DNA of 64,000 nucleotides from Bacteroidota bacterium (GCA_005772895.1 SXIH01000004.1:1-64000), one strand, 5' to 3'; counted from the first letter of the stretch, positions 18,368 to 27,900 are shown. A program made the numbers and translations. Notes: generated from the letters alone by a model not told the origin.

Positions 18368-19945
18368 ATGAAAAGAAAAATTGACTTTTTGATTATTGGT
18401 TCCGGGATAGCAGGATTGAGTTATGCACTAAAAGTAGCTCAACATGGGAAGGTGTGCATGATTACCAAAGCTAATGAAGACGAAAGTAATACCAAATATG
18501 CACAAGGCGGAATCGCTGCTGTGATGTACAGTCCGGATAGTTACGAAAAACATATACAAGATACTTTGATTGCTGGTGATGGCATGTGTGATGAAGAAAT
18601 TGTTCGAATGGTAATTACAGAATCAACCGAAAGAGTTAATGAATTAATAGCCTGGGGAGCAAAGTTTGATAAAACAGAAAGTGGAGAATACGATTTAGCA
18701 AAAGAAGGTGGTCACTCCGAACATCGCATACTTCATCATAAAGACAATACAGGTTATGAAATCGAACGTGCATTGTTAGCAGCAATCCATAAACATCCAA
18801 ACATCGAAATTTTAGATCATCATTTTGCAATTGATGTTTTAACACAACATCATTTAGGAAAAGAAGTAAACAGTCGCACACCCGATATTGAATGTTACGG
18901 TGCTTACGTTTTGAATTTGCGTACAAATAAAATCGAAACCATTTTAGCGAAAACCATTTTGATGGCAACTGGCGGTGCCGGACATGTATACAGTACAACT
19001 ACTAATCCTACAATTGCTACAGGCGATGGTGTTGCAATGGTTTATCGTGCTAAAGGAAGAATTGAAGGAATGGAATTTTATCAGTTTCATCCAACCTCTT
19101 TATATAATCCAGGTGAGAGTCCGTCTTTTTTAATTTCAGAGGCAGTTCGTGGTTTCGGTGGAATTTTAAAAACCATTGATGGAAAAGAATTCATGCAAAA
19201 ATACGATGAGCGAAAATCATTAGCTCCACGTGATATTGTGGCACGTGCAATTGATAATGAAATGAAAACACGCGGAGATGATTATGTGTATTTGGATTGC
19301 CGTCATTTAGATAAAGAAGAATTGATAAAACATTTTCCAAATATTTATCGGAAATGTTTGAATTTAGGAATCGATATTTCCAGAGATTATATTCCAGTTG
19401 TCCCGGCAGCGCATTATATGTGTGGTGGAATTAAAGTAGATAAACAAGGTCGAAGTAACATTAATAACTTGTATGCAATTGGAGAATGTTCGTCAACCGG
19501 ATTGCATGGAGCAAATCGTTTAGCATCCAATTCGTTGTTAGAAGCCGTTGTTTATTCACATCATGCAGCGATGAGTGCAATTGAAAATTCAAAAAAAACA
19601 AACTTTTGTGAATCAATTCCTGATTGGGATGCAGAGGGCACAGCTCATCCTGAAGAAATGGTTTTATTGATTCAAAGTTTAAGAGAAGTACAAGCCATTA
19701 TGACCAATTATGTTGGAATAGTGCGTTCGGATATTCGTTTACAAAGAGCATTTGACCGTTTGGAAATTTTGTATAAAGAAAACGAAGCATTGTATTTAAA
19801 AACAATTATATCTCCTAAATTATGCGAGTTAAGAAACATTATCAATGTTGCTTACATCATTATCAAACATGCGAGAAAAAGAAAAGAAAGTAGAGGATTG
19901 CATTATACAGTGAACTACCCGAAAACTACGAATTACGAATCTTAG
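18368..19945 (+). CDS. nadB: L-aspartate oxidase
   Basis: 525 residues from ATG 18368; the in-frame ATG at 18335 falls inside the promoter region. The N-terminus KRKIDFLIIGSGIAGLSYAL is the FAD dinucleotide-binding fold. The substrate and flavin region shows TKYAQGGIAAVM, EGGHSEHRILHHKDNTG and FYQFHPTSLY, and the C-terminal capping helices carry the fumarate-reductase-like R-rich region. Oxidises L-aspartate to iminoaspartate, the first step of de novo NAD synthesis in the cytoplasm. Length is as usual for the family (about 510-540). NadA and NadC are not in this window. Confidence 0.96.
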   Translation: MKRKIDFLIIGSGIAGLSYALKVAQHGKVCMITKANEDESNTKYAQGGIAAVMYSPDSYEKHIQDTLIAGDGMCDEEIVRMVITESTERVNELIAWGAKFDKTESGEYDLAKEGGHSEHRILHHKDNTGYEIERALLAAIHKHPNIEILDHHFAIDVLTQHHLGKEVNSRTPDIECYGAYVLNLRTNKIETILAKTILMATGGAGHVYSTTTNPTIATGDGVAMVYRAKGRIEGMEFYQFHPTSLYNPGESPSFLISEAVRGFGGILKTIDGKEFMQKYDERKSLAPRDIVARAIDNEMKTRGDDYVYLDCRHLDKEELIKHFPNIYRKCLNLGIDISRDYIPVVPAAHYMCGGIKVDKQGRSNINNLYAIGECSSTGLHGANRLASNSLLEAVVYSHHAAMSAIENSKKTNFCESIPDWDAEGTAHPEEMVLLIQSLREVQAIMTNYVGIVRSDIRLQRAFDRLEILYKENEALYLKTIISPKLCELRNIINVAYIIIKHARKRKESRGLHYTVNYPKTTNYES

Positions 19946-19956
19946 CGAATTACGAA

Positions 19957-20035
19957 CCTGCCTACCGGAGGCAGGTCTGTGTGTAATTATAATCTTTAGG
20001 GTTATCTATTCCCCTCTAGAGAGGGGTTAGGGGTG
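19957..20035. repeat. Two short palindromes in the nadB/anti-sigma gap
   Basis: CCTGCCTACCGGAGGCAGG (19957-19975) is a hairpin with 7-base arms. CCCCTCTAGAGAGGGG (about 20011-20026) is a self-complementary G/C-rich element followed by TTAGGGGTGTG. The second resembles elements at 25347-25380, 28976-29026 and 63690-63720. They could double as transcription terminators between these convergent genes. Confidence 0.7.
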
Positions 20036-20062
20036 TGTTTTTGTTTTTGAAGATTCGCTCTA

Positions 20063-21379
20063 CTATTTCCCTCTCGTTACCTGAAATCCTCCACCTAATG
20101 CGTAAGCAGTTACATCACCCTCAGCATTGTAAGTTGGTTTTACTTCCACATTTCTTCCTGTAACTTTACTAATTCCTATTGTTACAATTTGTGCTAAGTC
20201 CCAACCTGTGAATCTTTTTGATCTGCCATTTTTCTTTTGTACAGCCAATGATTCTTCATCCAATGTTTTTTCTTTTAATTTTTGAGCTACTACTTCTTTT
20301 AAAGAAAGGAATTCAGTTGGTTGTTGCCCTTCAACTCCGATCTGGGTGACATTGGTTGAAGGTTGTTGGCTTTCAATTTTAGCAAATACAGGAGTTTCTT
20401 CTTTGTTTATTTTCGGTTCTTCATTTTTAACAATTACTTCTTTTTCCGGAGCGATTTCGATTTTATTTTCTTTTTTGTTTTCAGCAATGTTGTTTTTAGG
20501 TTGCTCATTAATAATAACCGGAGTTGTTTTAGAGCTGTCTTTGCGAACAGTTTTTGCTTTGTTGTTTTTTACAGTAACGGCAACTTGATTAGGAGCAACT
20601 GTATTATTTTCAATCGACTGATTGTTTTTCACAACTTCATTTGTTGTCGTAGTGTTTTCAATTGGCAACACTTTTTTATCAGCAAAATTTTGCTCGTTGT
20701 TTTTATTTCCATTGAAGATAAAGAATAATCCAATCAGTAAAGCGATAGAAGCTGCAGCGGCAACATAATAGAATAACGGTACAACTTTTCTTTCTTTGCG
20801 TTTTAATTCTTCTTTGTTTTCGTAAACAATGGTTGTGTCGGCTACCAATTTTGTTTGTTTGTACAAACTATAACTGTTTTGCATTTCTGCATCAACCGAT
20901 AATTGTTGGTTTAACAAAACGTTTTCTTGTTTAGTAAGTAAACCTTCAACAGATGCTATTAATAAATCATCTGTAGTAACAACTGTTTTCTTTAATGATT
21001 CTTTGTTCTCAAAAATCACAGAAGTATCTGCAAACACTTTTGTTTTCTGAAACAATTCTAGCTCCGTTAAATATTGGGGATGTTGTTTTATAAAATTCTC
21101 TAATAAGTTTTTTTCAGTAGCAGTTAATGTATTTTCAACATTTCTAATAAAATAATCTTCTCTGTTTTCAAGAGTGATTTCTTTTTTCAAAGAGGCTTTT
21201 CCTTCGAAAGAAACGTTGGATAAATCATCCAGTGTTACATTTTCAAAACTTTCAAACTCTTCTTTTAGTTCCGGGTGTTGCTCAACAAACAATAACAAGT
21301 CAGCCACCTGTTGAGGTGAAAGATTTCCTTCATGGTAATCAAGGAAAAAAGCTTCGTAGTTATTTTTGTTAATGTTCAT
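20063..21379 (-). CDS. Membrane anti-sigma-like protein with three N-terminal repeats
   Basis: 438 residues encoded 1 base after the ECF sigma gene. The N-terminal cytoplasmic part holds three tandem repeats of about 60 residues (about 8-67, 73-132, 135-195): each opens with an acidic helix (DYHEGNLSPQQVADLLLFV; ENTLTATEKNLLENFIKQH; EGLLTKQENVLLNQQLS) and ends in a KASLKK/KESLKK/KEELKR element. One transmembrane helix follows (about 203-223; AAAASIALLIGLFFIF), then a low-complexity Asn/Lys/Glu periplasmic region and a C-terminal segment ending in YALGGGFQVTRGK. Position and topology mark it as the anti-sigma partner. The canonical zinc-binding HxxxCxxC motif is absent. Confidence 0.75.
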   Translation of the reverse strand: MNINKNNYEAFFLDYHEGNLSPQQVADLLLFVEQHPELKEEFESFENVTLDDLSNVSFEGKASLKKEITLENREDYFIRNVENTLTATEKNLLENFIKQHPQYLTELELFQKTKVFADTSVIFENKESLKKTVVTTDDLLIASVEGLLTKQENVLLNQQLSVDAEMQNSYSLYKQTKLVADTTIVYENKEELKRKERKVVPLFYYVAAAASIALLIGLFFIFNGNKNNEQNFADKKVLPIENTTTTNEVVKNNQSIENNTVAPNQVAVTVKNNKAKTVRKDSSKTTPVIINEQPKNNIAENKKENKIEIAPEKEVIVKNEEPKINKEETPVFAKIESQQPSTNVTQIGVEGQQPTEFLSLKEVVAQKLKEKTLDEESLAVQKKNGRSKRFTGWDLAQIVTIGISKVTGRNVEVKPTYNAEGDVTAYALGGGFQVTRGK

Positions 21380-21380
21380 T

Positions 21381-21866
21381 TTATATTACGTTTTCCATTG
21401 CACCGATATAGTTCTTTAAAAAACCTCTTGCTCTGAAAATATATACTTTTACTTGTGACTCACTCAAATTTGTTATTTCTCCTATTTCTGCATAATTGTA
21501 TCCTTCATAATCGCGTAACAGAATTACGGAGCGTTGTATTTCAGGTAATTTATTTAATGCTTCATTCAATATTTCTTTTAAATCGCTGTACTGGCGGTTT
21601 GAACTCAAGCTATTCAAATTCTCATCGGTCATATCGCCCTGTTTCTTATCCCGTCTGATTCTGTCTATCATAGTACGATAAGCAGTCGTAAACATGTAAG
21701 ATTTGGCATTTGTACTCTCCACTTCCGATACTTTTAACCACAATTTTTCGTAAGTATCCTGCACAATATCGCGCGCTTTCTCCGAATCCTTAATATTCTT
21801 AAGGATAAACCGGTAAAGGTTATCTGCATGTAAATCAACAGTTTTGTTGAATTCTTCGACTGTCAT
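21381..21866 (-). CDS. ECF-type RNA polymerase sigma factor
   Basis: 161 residues. Region 2 (about 10-75) with the DIVQDTYEKLWLKVSEVES segment and KSYMFTTAYRTMIDRIRRDK, and region 4 (about 100-155) with LPEIQRSVILLRDYEGYNYAEIGEITNLSE split over the helix-turn-helix. Typical length for the ECF family (sigma-70 group IV). It directs RNA polymerase to a small regulon, probably released from the membrane protein encoded 1 base downstream. A sequence resembling an ECF promoter lies just upstream (21894-21922), which suggests it controls its own operon. Confidence 0.93.
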   Translation of the reverse strand: MTVEEFNKTVDLHADNLYRFILKNIKDSEKARDIVQDTYEKLWLKVSEVESTNAKSYMFTTAYRTMIDRIRRDKKQGDMTDENLNSLSSNRQYSDLKEILNEALNKLPEIQRSVILLRDYEGYNYAEIGEITNLSESQVKVYIFRARGFLKNYIGAMENVI

Positions 21867-21893
21867 TGTAGCGTTTTAGTGCGATTTCAGGAT

Positions 21894-21922
21894 TAGGACG
21901 ATTAAGTAAGGGTAAAGTTACA
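21894..21922 (-). promoter_or_regulatory. Putative ECF-type autoregulatory promoter
   Basis: On the minus strand TGTAAC (21922-21917), a 16-base spacer, then CGTCCTA (21900-21894), 28 bases before the sigma factor start. The AAC-containing -35 and CGTC-containing -10 are the general shape of ECF promoters and unlike the TTG/TAnnTTTG housekeeping type. Confidence 0.55.
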
Positions 21923-21942
21923 GCAATTTTGAAAAAAATGCT

Positions 21943-21950
21943 TATATTTG
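21943..21950 (+). promoter_or_regulatory. -7 element for the T9SS propeller gene
   Basis: TATATTTG, fitting TAnnTTTG, 48 bases before the chosen start at 21999. No well-spaced TTG is seen, so this is a partial match. It supports the start at 21999 over the in-frame ATG at 21948, which overlaps the box. Confidence 0.35.
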
Positions 21951-21998
21951 ATTTACCATCCCCTTGATACTCATTTATATCTTAGAAAAAATTGTTCA

Positions 21999-23306
21999 AT
22001 GAAAAAGAGCTATTTAACGTTATTTATTATAATAACTGGATTTATCACATCTTCAAGTCAAACATTACTTCCTGTGGGTGCTGGAATCCCATCATCGTAT
22101 GGAATGTATTGCGGGACTGTCGTTTTCAATAACGAAATATATGCTGCAGAGCCAAGTAAAATATTTAAGTGGGATGGAACTTCATGGGTAAATATTGGCA
22201 TATCCGTAGATTATGCTATTATTTGCATGCAGGTATATAATTCAGAACTATATGTTGCAGGATGGTTTACAACATTTAATGGGAGTTCAGTGAACCGGAT
22301 AGTAAAATATGATGGTTTAACTTGGCAACCAGTAGGAACTGGTGTTTTGGTAAATGGAGGTGATGTAGGCGGAGTTGAAAAGATGACAGTTTATAATGGT
22401 GAGCTAATTTTACTTGGAGGTTTTATTCAAGCAGGCAGTTTGCTGGCAAACAAAATTGCAAGATGGGATGGTTCAAATTTCAACCTATTAGGAAATGGAT
22501 TTCCGGGTGCTCAAGTCGCTTCTACTCCCTCAATGCTAGTTTATAACAGCGATCTGTATGTTTTTTCTCAGTTAGATACTGCAGGAACTATTCCAGTAAG
22601 TAATGCTGCAAAGTGGGATGGTGCAAATTGGTCTGGCGTTGGTGCAGGATTGAATCAATGGCCGATTGCTTCAACAGTGCATGATAGTTCAATTTATGTA
22701 GGAGTAAATACTTCTGATACGACTTCAATGGTAAAAAAATGGACTGGCTCAAATTGGGTGAATGTCGGTACTTCTTCATTTGATTTTTCATGGAATTTAG
22801 TAGCGGATCTTAAATCTTATAATGGTTGTTTATATGCAACTGGCTATTTTGATACCATTGGTGCTGTTGCTGCAAAAAATATTGCAAGATTTGATGGTGT
22901 TAACTGGAATGCTGTAGATAATGGTGTAGATGGAATGGGACAGTTTTTTGTTGAATACGATAGCGCATTATATATGACAGGTGATTTTATTACAGCAGGC
23001 ACTCTCACTATGAACAATGTTGTTGTATTGGATTCTCCTCCAACATGTATTCCATTATCAATAGATGAAGATTTAAAATTGAATAGTTTTGTGGTCTTTC
23101 CAAATCCAACCAATGGTTTATTGCAAATCAAAACCGAGCGAGAAATAATTTCATTAGAAGTGTTAGATGTTTTCGGAAGAAGAATATTTTATTCAGAAAA
23201 TAATCAAACTGAAATAAATATTTCAGATTTTGAAAATGGAATTTATTTTGTTCGTTTGAGTGATTCGAAAAAAAATAGCATCACTAAAAAAATTATTAAA
23301 AATTAA
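21999..23306 (+). CDS. Kelch/propeller-like T9SS cargo protein
   Basis: 435 residues from ATG 21999, giving the signal peptide MKKSYLTLFIIITGFITSSS. The body is built of about seven repeats of roughly 50 residues with a KWDGTSWxxIG / RWDGSNFNLLG / KWDGANWSGVGAG core paired with YNSELYVAGWFTT-like strands, which suggests a beta propeller. The end is a type A T9SS sorting domain (about 350-435; FVVFPNPTNGLLQIKTE, ending KKIIKN). It is exported and surface-linked or released; ligand unknown. Twelve bases separate it from the next T9SS gene. Confidence 0.88.
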   Translation: MKKSYLTLFIIITGFITSSSQTLLPVGAGIPSSYGMYCGTVVFNNEIYAAEPSKIFKWDGTSWVNIGISVDYAIICMQVYNSELYVAGWFTTFNGSSVNRIVKYDGLTWQPVGTGVLVNGGDVGGVEKMTVYNGELILLGGFIQAGSLLANKIARWDGSNFNLLGNGFPGAQVASTPSMLVYNSDLYVFSQLDTAGTIPVSNAAKWDGANWSGVGAGLNQWPIASTVHDSSIYVGVNTSDTTSMVKKWTGSNWVNVGTSSFDFSWNLVADLKSYNGCLYATGYFDTIGAVAAKNIARFDGVNWNAVDNGVDGMGQFFVEYDSALYMTGDFITAGTLTMNNVVVLDSPPTCIPLSIDEDLKLNSFVVFPNPTNGLLQIKTEREIISLEVLDVFGRRIFYSENNQTEINISDFENGIYFVRLSDSKKNSITKKIIKN

Positions 23307-23318
23307 AACCTCAAGCCT

Positions 23319-24251
23319 ATGAAAAAAATCTTACTTAAATCAATTTTTGCAATCGTTTTTGTTTTCTCTTTTAGCAACTCATTTGCTCAGTGGAGTTACG
23401 ATCAATATTTTGATGGTGCCGACTCTCTATTCATTTCTAATTCTTTGCGAGTAGAAATTGACCCAACACCAAGTAATATTTGGCAAGTAGGAAAACCGCA
23501 AAAAGTGATTTTTGATAGTGCGGCATCACTACCGAATGCTATCGTAACAGATACTATTAATTATTATCCTAATAACAATATTTCCACATTTAAGTCTGCT
23601 GTAAATGTTTTAGGTTATACACATGGAATACTAGGAATTCAATGGAAGCAAAAATTGGACATGGATGAATACCGTGATGGAGGAATGGTCGAGTTTTCAG
23701 TAGATCATGGGGCAACTTGGGCAAGCGCATTTAATAACCCCAATGTCTATAATTTTTTCGGATTTCCAACTCCGGATTTTGATACTTTGTTAACCGGTGA
23801 ATATGCTTTTAGTGGCACTGATTCCTTATGGCGAGATGTTTGGTTGTGTTTTGATATGACTTGGTTGTCTTTTTCTACAGATACTATCCTGGTTCGTCAT
23901 ACTTTTATATCGGATTCAATCAATAACAATAAAGAAGGTTGGATGATCGATAATATGAATGCACACATTACAATGTTGCATCCTGTGAAAGAAAATGCAT
24001 CGGCTGAATATTTCAATGTATATCCAAATCCAGCTAAAAATATTGTGAATATTGAGTTGCAGCGACTCAATGAATATCACATTATAGAAAAAATGCAGCT
24101 TATAAATTCGGAAGGGAAATTAATGCAAGAGTGGAAAAATATTCCGACTCGTTATTGGATTGATGTCAGCAAATATGCGAATGGAATGTATTTTTTGAAA
24201 ATAAAATCCAATCTCAAGTCGAAAACAATTCCAATTTCAATTCAGAAATAG
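23319..24251 (+). CDS. T9SS cargo protein with MAM/jelly-roll-like domain
   Basis: 310 residues. Signal peptide MKKILLKSIFAIVFVFSFSN ending at SFAQ, then a single beta-rich domain (about 25-220) with FDGADSLF, SNIWQVGKPQKVIFDSA, VEFSVDHGATWASAFNN and a WMIDNMN end. This is the pattern of the carbohydrate- or ligand-binding sandwich often found in metalloprotease-associated secreted proteins. The C-terminus is a type A sorting domain (about 225-310; YFNVYPNPAKNIVNIELQ). No catalytic residues are apparent. It sits between another T9SS cargo and the cytochrome peroxidase gene, with 12- and 10-base gaps, so all three are probably co-transcribed. Confidence 0.82.
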   Translation: MKKILLKSIFAIVFVFSFSNSFAQWSYDQYFDGADSLFISNSLRVEIDPTPSNIWQVGKPQKVIFDSAASLPNAIVTDTINYYPNNNISTFKSAVNVLGYTHGILGIQWKQKLDMDEYRDGGMVEFSVDHGATWASAFNNPNVYNFFGFPTPDFDTLLTGEYAFSGTDSLWRDVWLCFDMTWLSFSTDTILVRHTFISDSINNNKEGWMIDNMNAHITMLHPVKENASAEYFNVYPNPAKNIVNIELQRLNEYHIIEKMQLINSEGKLMQEWKNIPTRYWIDVSKYANGMYFLKIKSNLKSKTIPISIQK

Positions 24252-24261
24252 TTTTGATATT

Positions 24262-25320
24262 ATGCAAAAGAGCAAAACTTTTTTTGCCATAATCGCAGTT
24301 TCTATCGTTTTTTTCTGTGGCAAAGTTTCAGTCACACCGTATTCGTTTCCGGAAATGATGTATTTCCCGAAGGTGCCTGTCTTTGCTTCAAACCCAACTA
24401 CTGTTGAAGGTGCCGATGTTGGAAGGTATTTGTTTTACGACCCAATTTTAAGTTCGGACAGCACCATTTCTTGTTCCAGTTGTCACAATCAACAAACAGC
24501 ATTTACTAATTCAACTGCATTTAGTGTAGGTGTGAATGGCGGAAAAACAGATAGAAATGCTTTGCCTTTGTTTAATCTCGCTTGGCATCCGTATTATTTT
24601 TATGATGGAAGAGCTAAAACATTGGAAGATCAAATTTCTCATCCAATCAAAGCAAAAAACGAAATGAACATGCAATGGGATTTGATTTTGAAAAAGTTGA
24701 ATGCAAGTAAATTTTATTTAAAAAAATTCAAAACGATTTATGATGCTGAAAAAATTGACAGCACACACGTGAAAAATGTAATTGCTCAATTTTTGCGAAC
24801 ATTAATTTCTTATCAATCTAAGTTTGATAGAATCATTGCGAAGAAAGATAAATTTAATCAAGAAGAGTTTAACGGTTTTGGTTTAGTGAACAATCAAATT
24901 AAAGGAGATTGTTTTCATTGTCACCCAAGTGATGGAAATGGGCTCATGACAAAGTTTGCCTTTAGTAACAATGGATTAGATTCTATTTATGATGCAGATA
25001 AATACAAAGACAAAGGAAGAGGTGCAATCACTGGAAACAAAAGCGATAATGGAAAATTTAAAATTCCTTCGTTAAGAAATATTGCTCTAACAGCACCGTA
25101 TATGCATGATGGTAGATTTAAAACATTAGAAGAAGTGCTGGATTTTTATAGCACAGGTGTTCACACGAGTGCGAATGTGGATTCAAAAATGGGGTATGCT
25201 TATCAAAAAGGAGTAAAGCTTACGAAAGAAGAAAAAAAAGATATTGTTGCTTTCTTGAATACACTTACGGATTCAGTTTTTATAAACAAGAAAGAATTTA
25301 GTAATCCGTTTATAAAGTGA
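24262..25320 (+). CDS. Di-heme cytochrome c peroxidase (MauG/CCP family)
   Basis: 352 residues. A hydrophobic leader ends at VFFCGKV, so it may be a lipoprotein (Cys 19). Two CxxCH heme sites: C71-SS-C74-H75 and C217-FH-C220-H221, the usual arrangement of bacterial di-heme peroxidases, with the conserved ALPLFNLAWHPYYFYDGRA and IPSLRNIALTAPYMHDGRF segments after each. Reduces hydrogen peroxide in the periplasm using electrons from cytochrome c or another donor. The two preceding genes encode T9SS cargo at short spacing. Note the TGA stop codon, which shows TGA is read as stop in this genome. Confidence 0.92.
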   Translation: MQKSKTFFAIIAVSIVFFCGKVSVTPYSFPEMMYFPKVPVFASNPTTVEGADVGRYLFYDPILSSDSTISCSSCHNQQTAFTNSTAFSVGVNGGKTDRNALPLFNLAWHPYYFYDGRAKTLEDQISHPIKAKNEMNMQWDLILKKLNASKFYLKKFKTIYDAEKIDSTHVKNVIAQFLRTLISYQSKFDRIIAKKDKFNQEEFNGFGLVNNQIKGDCFHCHPSDGNGLMTKFAFSNNGLDSIYDADKYKDKGRGAITGNKSDNGKFKIPSLRNIALTAPYMHDGRFKTLEEVLDFYSTGVHTSANVDSKMGYAYQKGVKLTKEEKKDIVAFLNTLTDSVFINKKEFSNPFIK

Positions 25321-25346
25321 GTAGGTTTTCTAATAAGGACTCTCGA

Positions 25347-25380
25347 AATCCCCCTAGCCCCCTTTTCCAAAGGGGGAATA
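25347..25380. repeat. G/C-rich palindrome, family 3
   Basis: CCCCCTAGCCCCCTTTTCC followed by AAAGGGGGAATA: arms CCCCCTTT / AAAGGGGG. It lies between the convergent peroxidase and lepA genes and may act as a bidirectional terminator. Confidence 0.65.
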
Positions 25381-25443
25381 GATTCTACTAATGACTAGTT
25401 TAACACCCAGATTCGTAATATTTGTAACGATTAGCTATCCGTA

Positions 25444-27234
25444 CTAATCATTCAACTTCAACACCGCCATAAATGCACTTTGTGGAATTTCTACACTTCC
25501 AACTGAACGCATTCTTTTCTTTCCTTCTTTTTGTTTTTCCAACAATTTACGTTTACGGGAAATATCACCACCATAACATTTTGCAGTAACATCCTTACGC
25601 ATAGCTTTGATAGTTTCGCGAGCAATAATTTTTGCACCGATTGCTGCTTGAATAGGTATTTCAAATTGTTGACGTGGAATTAATTCTTTTAATTTCTCAC
25701 ACATTTTTTTGCCAAACTCATAAGCGTTATCACGATGAATTAAGGATGACAATGCATCTACAGGTTCGGCATTTAACAAAATATCCATTTTTACTAAATC
25801 GGATGCACGGTAATCCAATGGAGAATAATCAAATGATGCATATCCTTTTGAAATGGTTTTTAATCTATCGTAAAAATCAAATACAATTTCTCCCAAAGGC
25901 ATTTCAAAAATTAATTCTACTCTGTCGGTAGTTAAATAATTTTGATTTACAATTATACCACGTTTGTTGATACATAAACTCATAATAGAACCAACAAAAT
26001 CTGCTTTGGTAATTACCTGAGCTTTGATATAAGGTTCTTCTACGCGGTCCAATTTACTTGGATCAGGCAAGTCAGATGGATTGTTTACCAATAATTTTTC
26101 GCCTTTAGCAGTGTATGCATGGTAGGATACGTTGGGAACCGTAGTAATTACGGTCATGTTAAATTCACGTTCCAAACGTTCCTGAATAATTTCCATGTGA
26201 AGCATTCCTAAGAATCCACAACGGAATCCGAAACCTAATGCTGCTGATGATTCGGGTTCCCATGTTAGTGATGCATCATTCAGTTGCAATTTTTCCATTG
26301 AATAACGTAGCTCTTCAAAATCTTCCGTATCTACCGGATAAATTCCTGCAAATACCATTGGCTTTACATCTTCAAATCCTTGAATTCCACTTTCGCAAGG
26401 ATTCGCAATTGTTGTAATTGTATCGCCTACTTTTACTTCGCGAGCATCTTTAATTCCTGAAATGATATAACCTACATCACCTGTTTTTACTTCATTTCGT
26501 GGATCTTGTTTTAATTTTAAAACACCAATTTCATCAGCATTGTATTCAGCTCCTGTGTTCACAAATTTTACCCGCTCACCTTTTTTTAATGTACCGTTTA
26601 CAATTTTGAAATAGGCAACAATCCCTCGGAAAGAATTATATACCGAATCGAAAATCAAAGCTTGAAGTGGTGCTTTAGCATCACCTTTTGGAGCCGGGAT
26701 CCGGTCAACAATAGCAGCAAGAATCTCATGAACTCCTGTTCCTGTTTTTCCGGAAGCAGCCATAATTTCTTCACGTTTGCAACCAAGTAAATCCACAATT
26801 TGGTCTTTTACAACTTCAGGCTCAGCACTTGGTAAATCAATTTTATTCAGGATAGGAATAATTTCCAAATCATTTTCCAGCGCTAAGTATAAGTTTGAAA
26901 TAGTTTGTGCCTGAATTCCCTGAGCGGCATCCACAATCAGTAAAGCGCCTTCACAAGCAGCAATGGAGCGGGAAACCTCATAAGAAAAATCAACGTGACC
27001 TGGTGTATCAATTAAATTGAAAATATATTTTTTGCCATCTTTTTCATAATCCATTTGTATGGCGTGACTCTTAATGGTAATTCCGCGTTCTTTTTCCAAA
27101 TCCATGTCATCCAACACTTGTGCTTGCATGTCGCGTTTGCTGATGGTATTGGTATATTCTAAAAGACGGTCGGCAAGGGTACTTTTACCGTGGTCGATGT
27201 GAGCAATGATGCAAAAATTTCTGATGTTCTCCAT
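25444..27234 (-). CDS. lepA: Elongation factor 4 (LepA GTPase)
   Basis: 596 residues, the normal length for LepA/EF4. The GTPase domain shows the P-loop [14 protein letters not shown] and NKIDLP; domain II, an EF-G-like domain III and the LepA-specific C-terminal domain (about 485-596; [38 protein letters not shown]) follow. It is a ribosome-binding translation GTPase that back-translocates or remodels stalled ribosomes and aids initiation under stress. It is encoded alone; the next gene upstream has its own promoter. Confidence 0.98.
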   Translation of the reverse strand: MENIRNFCIIAHIDHGKSTLADRLLEYTNTISKRDMQAQVLDDMDLEKERGITIKSHAIQMDYEKDGKKYIFNLIDTPGHVDFSYEVSRSIAACEGALLIVDAAQGIQAQTISNLYLALENDLEIIPILNKIDLPSAEPEVVKDQIVDLLGCKREEIMAASGKTGTGVHEILAAIVDRIPAPKGDAKAPLQALIFDSVYNSFRGIVAYFKIVNGTLKKGERVKFVNTGAEYNADEIGVLKLKQDPRNEVKTGDVGYIISGIKDAREVKVGDTITTIANPCESGIQGFEDVKPMVFAGIYPVDTEDFEELRYSMEKLQLNDASLTWEPESSAALGFGFRCGFLGMLHMEIIQERLEREFNMTVITTVPNVSYHAYTAKGEKLLVNNPSDLPDPSKLDRVEEPYIKAQVITKADFVGSIMSLCINKRGIIVNQNYLTTDRVELIFEMPLGEIVFDFYDRLKTISKGYASFDYSPLDYRASDLVKMDILLNAEPVDALSSLIHRDNAYEFGKKMCEKLKELIPRQQFEIPIQAAIGAKIIARETIKAMRKDVTAKCYGGDISRKRKLLEKQKEGKKRMRSVGSVEIPQSAFMAVLKLND

Positions 27235-27340
27235 TTCTATACTATTCCTTTTCTTTTAAAGGAGTGCGAATTTACTAAATATTATGCAAATTATGGGAGT
27301 TTTCTTTATTAAACCAGCTATAAGAAGGTAAAACGACAGA

Positions 27341-27880
27341 TTACTTCAAACTACCTTCACTACTGGCAATCGGAGATAATGTATATTTTGCAATCAATCC
27401 ACTTTGAACAATTTCAAGCTTAAAATAAGGCTGTTCAGTGGCTGAACAAGTGAATTCTATTTTTTCGGAAGCAACCATTCCTTTGCCTACGGCTACAATA
27501 TTCTTACCAGTTGGTGCATCAAAGAATTTTATTTTCCCCATATCAATTGCTCCTACTTTTTTATCATTTATATAAACGGGAATGTCTATTAAAGCACTTT
27601 GTAGCTGTCGTTTCCGGATAATCCATATTCCCGGGCCATCCACTATTTGAGGCTTTTCGTTTTTGTTTTGAATCCATCTGATTGTCAATAAAAGCACAAG
27701 CATTGGCAAAAGAAAAGTAAGCATAGTTAGCAGCATAACTAACAATACAGGGTAGGTATCTCCAATATTTGGTGCAAAAAGTTCCATCCAAAATAATGCT
27801 GGTTGTAGTTCTGCGATTACTGCAAATACTGAATAAGCAAGAGTTGAGAGTGTATAGATAAGTGTAAGAGTCTTTTTCAT
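27341..27880 (-). CDS. Two-helix membrane protein with PEGA-like C-terminal domain
   Basis: 179 residues from ATG 27880; the promoter at 27901-27929 rules out the ATG at 27913. Two transmembrane helices (about 4-24 and 45-68), then a soluble beta-rich domain (about 85-179; IPVYINDKKVGAIDMGKIKF, FFDAPTGKNIVAVG) that resembles small PEGA-like/DUF2846-like domains. I do not recognise a named family. Topology suggests a membrane-anchored domain, side uncertain. It is a single gene between lepA and metF. Confidence 0.6.
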   Translation of the reverse strand: MKKTLTLIYTLSTLAYSVFAVIAELQPALFWMELFAPNIGDTYPVLLVMLLTMLTFLLPMLVLLLTIRWIQNKNEKPQIVDGPGIWIIRKRQLQSALIDIPVYINDKKVGAIDMGKIKFFDAPTGKNIVAVGKGMVASEKIEFTCSATEQPYFKLEIVQSGLIAKYTLSPIASSEGSLK

Positions 27881-27900
27881 GGTTTTGCTAACTAGTGTAT

